Notes under the pieces: model-generated
Databases searched by the model: none
Told to the model about the DNA's origin: nothing
Seen by the model: the letters and a program-made list of their open reading frames with translations, nothing else
Position numbers and translations under genes: made by a program
Shown: positions 22,821 to 27,495 of the stretch, piece after piece
Layout of the letters: every line of letters begins with the position of its first letter
Numbering within the stretch: the first letter of the stretch is position 1
NCBI GenBank assembly: GCA_948956705.1
Contig: CARCZS010000032.1
Location: 1 to 27,495, forward strand
Source of the DNA: an uncultured Phocaeicola sp.
GTDB lineage: Bacteria; Bacteroidota; Bacteroidia; Bacteroidales; Bacteroidaceae
Reading direction: 5' to 3'
Length of the DNA stretch: 27,495 bases

Positions 22821-24626
22821 TTATTCTTCGTACATCTTCTCTATTTCGGCAGCATAATTCTTATTCAACACATTACGCTTAATCTTCAACGTATTAGTCA
22901 GTTCGCCGCGTTCCATACTAAAAGGATGAGGCAACAAGGTGAAACGTTTAATTTGTTCATAATGTGCAAATTGCTGTTGAAGCGTATCAATCCGTTCCTT
23001 AAACAAATCGATAATCTGTCGATTCTGCAGCAGTTCTTCCATAGAAGCATACTTGATGCCTTTCTTTTCGGCATAATCCTTCACCAGTTTATATTCCGGG
23101 ATGATTAAAGCCGAAACAAACTTGCGTTCATCTGCTATAATAGAAATCTGATCGATATAACGGTCTACCACCAACTTAGCTTCGATGGCTTGAGGAGCGA
23201 TATATTTTCCGTTTGAGGTCTTAAACAAATCCTTGATACGTTCGGTCAGGAACAAATGTCCGTCTTTAATATAACCGGCATCACCGGTATGGAACCATCC
23301 GTCTTCGGTAAAGGCAGCTTTTGTTGCCGCTTCTTTCTTATAATACCCATGCGTAATGCCGACACCACGGAGCAATATCTCATTATTTTCGCCGATTTTC
23401 ACTTCCACATGCGGCATAATACGTCCTACGGAACCTACCACATGATCAAAGTCATTTTCACAAGACACGGTTGCAGTTGACTCGGTCAATCCATATCCCG
23501 CCACCATATTAATACCTACCGACAATATAAATTCCTGAACAGCAGGTGGAATGGCTGCCCCAGCAGTCGGAAAGAAACGACCATTCTCAATACCGATAGT
23601 TTTCTTCAACAAGCTATAAATGGTCTTCTCATAAAATTTATATTTCATATGAAGCAAAGCCGGAGGTGTAAGTCCCTTACATACATATTCTATATTATGC
23701 TCACGGCCCACTTTCAATGCATCCAGCATTAGTTTCTTCTTCAGCCCAGTTGTCTCATTGATTTTCTCCTGAACCCCAGAATACACTTTCTCCCAAAAAC
23801 GAGGAACACTGCACATGGCCGTCGGGCGAATCTCCTTGATGGTCTTCTGAATATCCACCGGACGCAAATTGACAGCCAACTGGCATCCCATTGAAATACA
23901 CCAATAACTCCAGGCACGCTCAAACACATGAGTAAAAGGTAAGAAATTCATCACCACTTCTTGATCACTCAATTGCGGGAAACGTTCATTGTGTGCTTTG
24001 ATAGCTCCTTCATAACAAGAATGATGCAACATCACTCCCTTACTGTCGCCAGTCGTTCCACTGGTATAAAGGATATTGGCAATATCCCCATTGCCCGATT
24101 CGGCAATACGTTTGTCCACTTCCGCCTGATGCTGATGAGCTTTGCCCAACTTCAGGAATTCGTCAAAGTAAATCGAGGAAGTGTCACGTTCGTCGCGTTT
24201 CACATCCTTATCAAAAATAATAATCTGCTTCAACTGTGTGCCAAGCGACATCACCCGAAAAGCCACATCATACTGTAACTGTTCGCCTACAAAAAGATAA
24301 TGTATATCCGCATCACCCAGCATATAAAGCACTTGGGCTTCCGAACTTGTGGCATAAAAAGGAATAGTTACTGCACGAACGCCAAAGGCACCAAAATCCA
24401 CATAAAGACATTCGGGCTTATTTTGAGAAAAGACACCAATATTTTCTTGTACCCCCACACCTAACTCAAGAAGTGCGTTGGAAGTCGTTGTCACCGTTTC
24501 GGCAAACTGCTTCCATGAAACTGGAATCCAAGTTTCAGTGTCATAATCACGATATTTCAGGGCTACACGGTCGCCATATTTCTCAGCCTGACGTTGAATC
24601 AGGACAGATAATTGGGAATTGCTCAT
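22821..24626 (-). CDS. Long-chain fatty acid-CoA ligase (AMP-binding)
   Basis: This enzyme activates fatty acids with ATP and CoA through an acyl-adenylate. The 601 residues show the adenylate-forming fold: the P-loop-like YTSGTTGDSKGVM (187-199), 'NFLPFTHVFERAW', the adenosine motif 'AGYGLTES' and 'GWFHTGDAGYI', then 'LFKTSNGKYIAPQ' and near the C-terminus 'TNTLKIKRN' with the lysine expected to complete the site. This is the long-chain (FadD/ACSL-like) branch with the inserted helical segment after the PRFWEKV motif. Bacteroides lack a full beta-oxidation route, so use in lipid remodelling or incorporation of exogenous fatty acids is a plausible inference. It is transcribed alone. Confidence 0.92.
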   Translation of the reverse strand: MSNSQLSVLIQRQAEKYGDRVALKYRDYDTETWIPVSWKQFAETVTTTSNALLELGVGVQENIGVFSQNKPECLYVDFGAFGVRAVTIPFYATSSEAQVLYMLGDADIHYLFVGEQLQYDVAFRVMSLGTQLKQIIIFDKDVKRDERDTSSIYFDEFLKLGKAHQHQAEVDKRIAESGNGDIANILYTSGTTGDSKGVMLHHSCYEGAIKAHNERFPQLSDQEVVMNFLPFTHVFERAWSYWCISMGCQLAVNLRPVDIQKTIKEIRPTAMCSVPRFWEKVYSGVQEKINETTGLKKKLMLDALKVGREHNIEYVCKGLTPPALLHMKYKFYEKTIYSLLKKTIGIENGRFFPTAGAAIPPAVQEFILSVGINMVAGYGLTESTATVSCENDFDHVVGSVGRIMPHVEVKIGENNEILLRGVGITHGYYKKEAATKAAFTEDGWFHTGDAGYIKDGHLFLTERIKDLFKTSNGKYIAPQAIEAKLVVDRYIDQISIIADERKFVSALIIPEYKLVKDYAEKKGIKYASMEELLQNRQIIDLFKERIDTLQQQFAHYEQIKRFTLLPHPFSMERGELTNTLKIKRNVLNKNYAAEIEKMYEE

Positions 24627-24649
24627 TATAAATTATTTTAAATACGCGG

Positions 24650-24657
24650 CAAAGTTA
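24650..24657 (-). promoter_or_regulatory. -7 box for the acyl-CoA ligase gene
   Basis: TAACTTTG on the minus strand matches TAnnTTTG, 23 bases before the ATG. No matching -33 box is seen. Confidence 0.5.
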
Positions 24658-24801
24658 TCGTTTAATTTGGAATTATCCATCATAAATAGGTATTAATTTT
24701 ACCAACCAGTCAAAGAGTTACAAGAATCCCATCTTTAAAATTAGTTGCATACATAACTTAATTATCGTCACTTCCAAGCATACTTTACCGAGCAAAAATC
24801 G

Positions 24802-24809
24802 TATCTTTG
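24802..24809 (+). promoter_or_regulatory. -7 box for the argE-like gene
   Basis: TATCTTTG matches TAnnTTTG, 24 bases before the ATG at 24834. No clear TTTG is found at the usual distance, and I see no recognisable arginine operator. Confidence 0.55.
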
Positions 24810-24833
24810 CCCCACAATAATTATAAAATCTAT

Positions 24834-25901
24834 ATGATTGACGTAGCATATTACACTTCAGAGGCAACCACATTGCTGAATTCACTGATAGGTATCCCCT
24901 CTCTAAGCAGGGAAGAGGAAGCTGCCGCCGATTTTCTTCAAAACTATATCGAAGAGACCGGTATCATGACAGGCCGTTCGGGAAACAACATTTGGTGCAT
25001 CAGCCCCATGTTTGACTTGAACAAACCTACCATTTTGCTCAATTCACACATCGATACGGTAAAACCGGTGAACGGCTGGCGCAAACATCCTTTCACTCCA
25101 AAAGCAGAAAACGGAAAGATTTACGGGCTGGGTAGCAACGATGCAGGTGCCAGTGTAGTATCTTTGTTTCAAGTCTACCGCCATTTGTCTACTACCGAAC
25201 AGGCTTACAACCTTATCTTTCTGGCTTCATGCGAGGAAGAAGTGTCGGGTAAGAACGGCATCGAAAGTGTGTTGTCCCAACTTCCACCCATCACACTGGG
25301 CATTGTAGGAGAACCGACAGAGATGCAACCCGCCATAGCCGAGAAAGGCTTGATGGTGCTCGATGTAACGGCTCATGGAAAAGCAGGACACGCGGCACGC
25401 AATGAGGGTGACAATGCTATATATAAGGTATTGGAAGACATCCAATGGTTCCGCGACTATCGTTTCCCGAAAGAATCCTCTTTATTGGGACCGGTAAAGA
25501 TGAGCGTTACCCAGATTAACGCCGGAACCCAACATAATGTTATTCCCGATATCTGCACATTTGTGGTAGATATCCGCAGCAATGAGTGTTATTCCAATGA
25601 GGAATTATTCCACGAAATCAGCACTCACATCAAGAGTGAAGCCAAAGCGCGTTCGTTCCGTCTGAATTCATCTCACATTGATGCAGGACACCCGTTTGTC
25701 AGACGCGCTGTTCAGTTGGGACGTGTTCCTTTCGGTTCTCCCACTTTGTCTGATCAGGCTTTGATGAAATTCCCATCGGTAAAAATGGGACCAGGCAAGT
25801 CGTCACGTTCTCACACGGCCGATGAATATATCATGGTATCTGAAATAGAAGAAGCTATCGGGCTGTATATCGAGTTGTTGGACGGACTGGTGATACAATA
25901 G
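24834..25901 (+). CDS. argE: M20 family deacylase, probably acetyl/succinyl-ornithine (or citrulline) deacylase
   Basis: The 355-residue cytosolic protein is a two-zinc aminoacylase of the M20 family. Metal and catalytic residues are visible: H72 and D74 in NSHIDTV, D103 in GLGSNDAG, E134/E135 in SCEEEVSG, E160 in VGEPTE, and H327 in SRSHTADEY. The inserted dimerisation domain is in the middle ('KAGHAARNEGDNAI'). Its best fit is the ArgE-like enzyme of arginine synthesis; in Bacteroides that pathway uses N-succinyl rather than N-acetyl intermediates, so the substrate may be succinylated. The ATG after the -7 box is preferred to a TTG nine codons upstream that overlaps the box. No other arg gene is near, so the substrate assignment is moderately certain. 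Confidence 0.85.
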   Translation: MIDVAYYTSEATTLLNSLIGIPSLSREEEAAADFLQNYIEETGIMTGRSGNNIWCISPMFDLNKPTILLNSHIDTVKPVNGWRKHPFTPKAENGKIYGLGSNDAGASVVSLFQVYRHLSTTEQAYNLIFLASCEEEVSGKNGIESVLSQLPPITLGIVGEPTEMQPAIAEKGLMVLDVTAHGKAGHAARNEGDNAIYKVLEDIQWFRDYRFPKESSLLGPVKMSVTQINAGTQHNVIPDICTFVVDIRSNECYSNEELFHEISTHIKSEAKARSFRLNSSHIDAGHPFVRRAVQLGRVPFGSPTLSDQALMKFPSVKMGPGKSSRSHTADEYIMVSEIEEAIGLYIELLDGLVIQ

Positions 25902-25962
25902 CACAAGAATGCCTTCGTGCACATTTCAAAAAAAACCGAAAGCCTCAACAGTCTTCTCCTTT

Positions 25963-26036
25963 TGTCATTCTGTTCAATGTGAAGAATCCGGATGCACGCA
26001 TCTTTATGCCAACAGACTCTTCGCTACAGAATGACA
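25963..26036. repeat. REP-like inverted repeat after the argE-like gene
   Basis: TGTCATTCTGT (25963-25973) and ACAGAATGACA (26026-26036) are perfect 11-base arms. Just inside them GAAGAATC (25981-25988) pairs at seven of eight positions with GACTCTTC (26015-26022), the eighth being a wobble-type pair. 'TCATTCTG ... GAAGAATC' and 'TTCGCT ... CAGAATGAC' are motifs of a palindromic intergenic repeat seen in many bacterial genomes. It sits between two convergent genes. Confidence 0.75.
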
Positions 26037-26081
26037 GAAAAAACGTTGGACACACCTCCTCCGAGGATTCCATGCTGCCAG

Positions 26082-27278
26082 TTAAAACAAAGAAGGAAGA
26101 AATACTATCATCCACACAACCAGCATTATAAACAGAATTATAGGGATGAAATACTCCTTACACCAGCTTTTTAGATTCTTTATCAAATGCTTCATTCCCG
26201 GTACAAAATAGCCGGCTTCCACTTTAGCAACATATTTCTGATGCTTGTCCCACATTTTATAGTATCTCCCTTGCCAATCAACCAAAGCACTTTCTGCATC
26301 GGTCAACTTCATTTGCATATCGTTTACCCGCACCTTCTCCTGCTCCAACTGTACCTCCAGCAAGAACTTTTCTTTCGTCAGTTCTTCCATCCATAGCCGT
26401 TCTTCGTGCTTTTGCTTCTGCTTCAACCACAGCTCCACTTCCCGTTGCTGTTGCTGTTCCTGTCCCTGCTGCTGAATTTCCTTTATCTGTTCCGCTTTCT
26501 GTTCTTTCTCTTTCTCGCAGTCACACAATCTGAACCGCAACATTTTAGCCATATCCCTCTCTTTTGACAATTCATACTGAAGTTTCTTATTTTGCTTCGT
26601 CAACCTCATCACTTCAGTACCCTCCTGCTCCTTTTCGTTCAATTCAGAATCATGTATCACTCGTCTCCGTATTTTTCCTCTTCTCAACCCGAGATACACT
26701 TCCCTCATATTCCGATTTAGTTGTTCCAGTCTTGTCACATTGGTCCGCTGTTCTTCTATAAAGTTAAAGCTCTTCTTACTAACACGCTCAACGGTATTCT
26801 TGTATATTCTCAATGTCGTTCGAATGGAATGAGAATATTTTGATGCAACCAAATCCAGCCGTTCACCCATACTGAGCAGCAAAAAGATATCGCGTTCTTC
26901 CTCATTTCTGATAAACAGGGAAAAAGCCTGCACAAATGCCCGATAAAAACGGCACAAGACTCTGTGTTGTACTTCAAAAGCAGCATGGGTCTCACTGCAA
27001 GCCCTTAATTCGGCCTCCAACATTCTGTCAGTATCACTCAACTCCTTAATGATTTCCTTTTTATTTTCTATCTGTTTATGCATATCCAAATAGGAAATAA
27101 ATGAGTCCTCGTCTATCAGCCTAATCTTTCTCCCGATTTTAGACGAAGCGACAGCTTTCCGCACAATCAAATTACAAATACAATTTTGATCTATTTGATA
27201 TTTTTCGGATATATCTTTTATAGGTACCCAGTGAGTCATAGTATTACATATCATTTTTATAAATTCTGCACAGTTCAT
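26082..27278 (-). CDS. Tail-anchored coiled-coil protein with two predicted DNA-binding segments
   Basis: The 398-residue protein is not one I recognise by name. Residues about 15-66 ('WVPIKDISEKYQIDQNCI ... GRKIRLIDEDSFISYL') look like an excisionase/MerR-like helix-turn-helix as used in Bacteroidota regulators. Residues about 126-168 ('EERDIFLLLSMGERLDLVAS ... IYKNTVERV') resemble sigma-factor region 4. Residues about 210-335 are a Glu/Lys/Gln-rich coiled coil with a glutamine-rich core (268-279). The C-terminus has a membrane helix (about 376-395, YFIPIILFIMLVVWMIVFL) and almost nothing after it, so it should be tail-anchored with the DNA-binding part in the cytoplasm. The ATG at 27278 is chosen because the promoter box at 27309-27302 lies downstream of an earlier ATG at 27314. 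Confidence 0.72.
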   Translation of the reverse strand: MNCAEFIKMICNTMTHWVPIKDISEKYQIDQNCICNLIVRKAVASSKIGRKIRLIDEDSFISYLDMHKQIENKKEIIKELSDTDRMLEAELRACSETHAAFEVQHRVLCRFYRAFVQAFSLFIRNEEERDIFLLLSMGERLDLVASKYSHSIRTTLRIYKNTVERVSKKSFNFIEEQRTNVTRLEQLNRNMREVYLGLRRGKIRRRVIHDSELNEKEQEGTEVMRLTKQNKKLQYELSKERDMAKMLRFRLCDCEKEKEQKAEQIKEIQQQGQEQQQQREVELWLKQKQKHEERLWMEELTKEKFLLEVQLEQEKVRVNDMQMKLTDAESALVDWQGRYYKMWDKHQKYVAKVEAGYFVPGMKHLIKNLKSWCKEYFIPIILFIMLVVWMIVFLPSLF

Positions 27279-27301
27279 CTTAACAACTAGAAGCAGATAG
27301 A

Positions 27302-27332
27302 CAAAGCTATACATTTTTTATCAGAAAACAAT
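27302..27332 (-). promoter_or_regulatory. Promoter of the tail-anchored regulator-like gene
   Basis: On the minus strand TAGCTTTG (27309-27302) matches TAnnTTTG, with an ATTG (27332-27329) 19 bases upstream. It decides the start codon at 27278 over the ATG at 27314. Confidence 0.6.
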
Positions 27333-27495
27333 CTTTTAGCAAGAAAATTTGTTTAACATTTTAATATTAAGGATACTCGATAGGAATATGAATTGTTTAT
27401 CGGAGGCGAAAAGCTTATGCTCCACAGACAGTCACAAAAGGGGAGTGTGTCAAAACTAAACCAGCCTATCCAATCGTCAGCTGTAGGGGCAGGGG
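27333..27495. other. Right-edge stretch without a supported gene
   Basis: No convincing ORF is seen in 163 bases. Around 27440-27455 'GGGGAGTGTGTCAAAACT' is reminiscent of insertion-sequence ends in Bacteroides, but the matching end would lie outside the window. Confidence 0.3.

Overview
The window is a chromosomal stretch from a Bacteroidaceae gut bacterium (Bacteroides or Phocaeicola). Three things point there. There is a fused Fkp fucokinase/GDP-fucose pyrophosphorylase. Many promoters have the Bacteroidota shape, a TTTG box about 20 bases before TAnnTTTG. There is also a TonB-receptor-like outer-membrane barrel beside an ECF sigma factor, and a Bacteroidales-type 6-bladed beta-propeller lipoprotein. 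No database search was possible, so all names rest on motifs and recalled family features.

Left end (1-1340): a decayed minus-strand locus. A lipoprotein beta-propeller gene has lost its middle and its reading frame (335-978). A 39-codon ORF that overlaps its stop resembles the start of a Bacteroidales radical-SAM peptide maturase, and a 48-codon tail-like fragment lies upstream. Together they may be the remains of a peptide-modification (RiPP-like) operon. Next come fkp and a small nitroreductase, both on the minus strand.

4923-9756: a plus-strand operon with a near-consensus promoter and a strong terminator: sppA (signal peptide peptidase), lpxK (lipid A 4'-kinase), purine nucleoside phosphorylase and thiL. 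lpxK and the phosphorylase gene overlap by 56 bases. A tRNA-Phe gene with its own promoter and terminator follows. Then comes a 500-base gene-free stretch holding three 22-base palindromic tandem repeats inside a larger inverted repeat.

10461-13158: a minus-strand pair of MATE exporter and nucleotidyltransferase-fold protein, preceded by a leader of about 210 bases. The leader carries short upstream ORFs and an inverted repeat that can mask the MATE start codon. A conserved beta-rich protein gene lies further upstream. 13298-17471: alkaline phosphatase, converging on a sodium-symporter/HhH-protein pair, with a VanZ-like membrane protein divergent from that pair.

17552-24626: a minus-strand series: ECF sigma factor, outer-membrane beta-barrel protein, CYTH phosphatase-fold protein, a 43-residue membrane peptide, release factor 2 and a long-chain acyl-CoA ligase. 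Most have their own promoter or terminator. 24834-27278: an ArgE-type deacylase on the plus strand, a REP-like inverted repeat, and a minus-strand protein of unusual build with an N-terminal helix-turn-helix, a sigma-region-4-like segment, a long coiled coil and a C-terminal membrane anchor. The most novel-looking items are this regulator, the MATE leader and the palindromic array.
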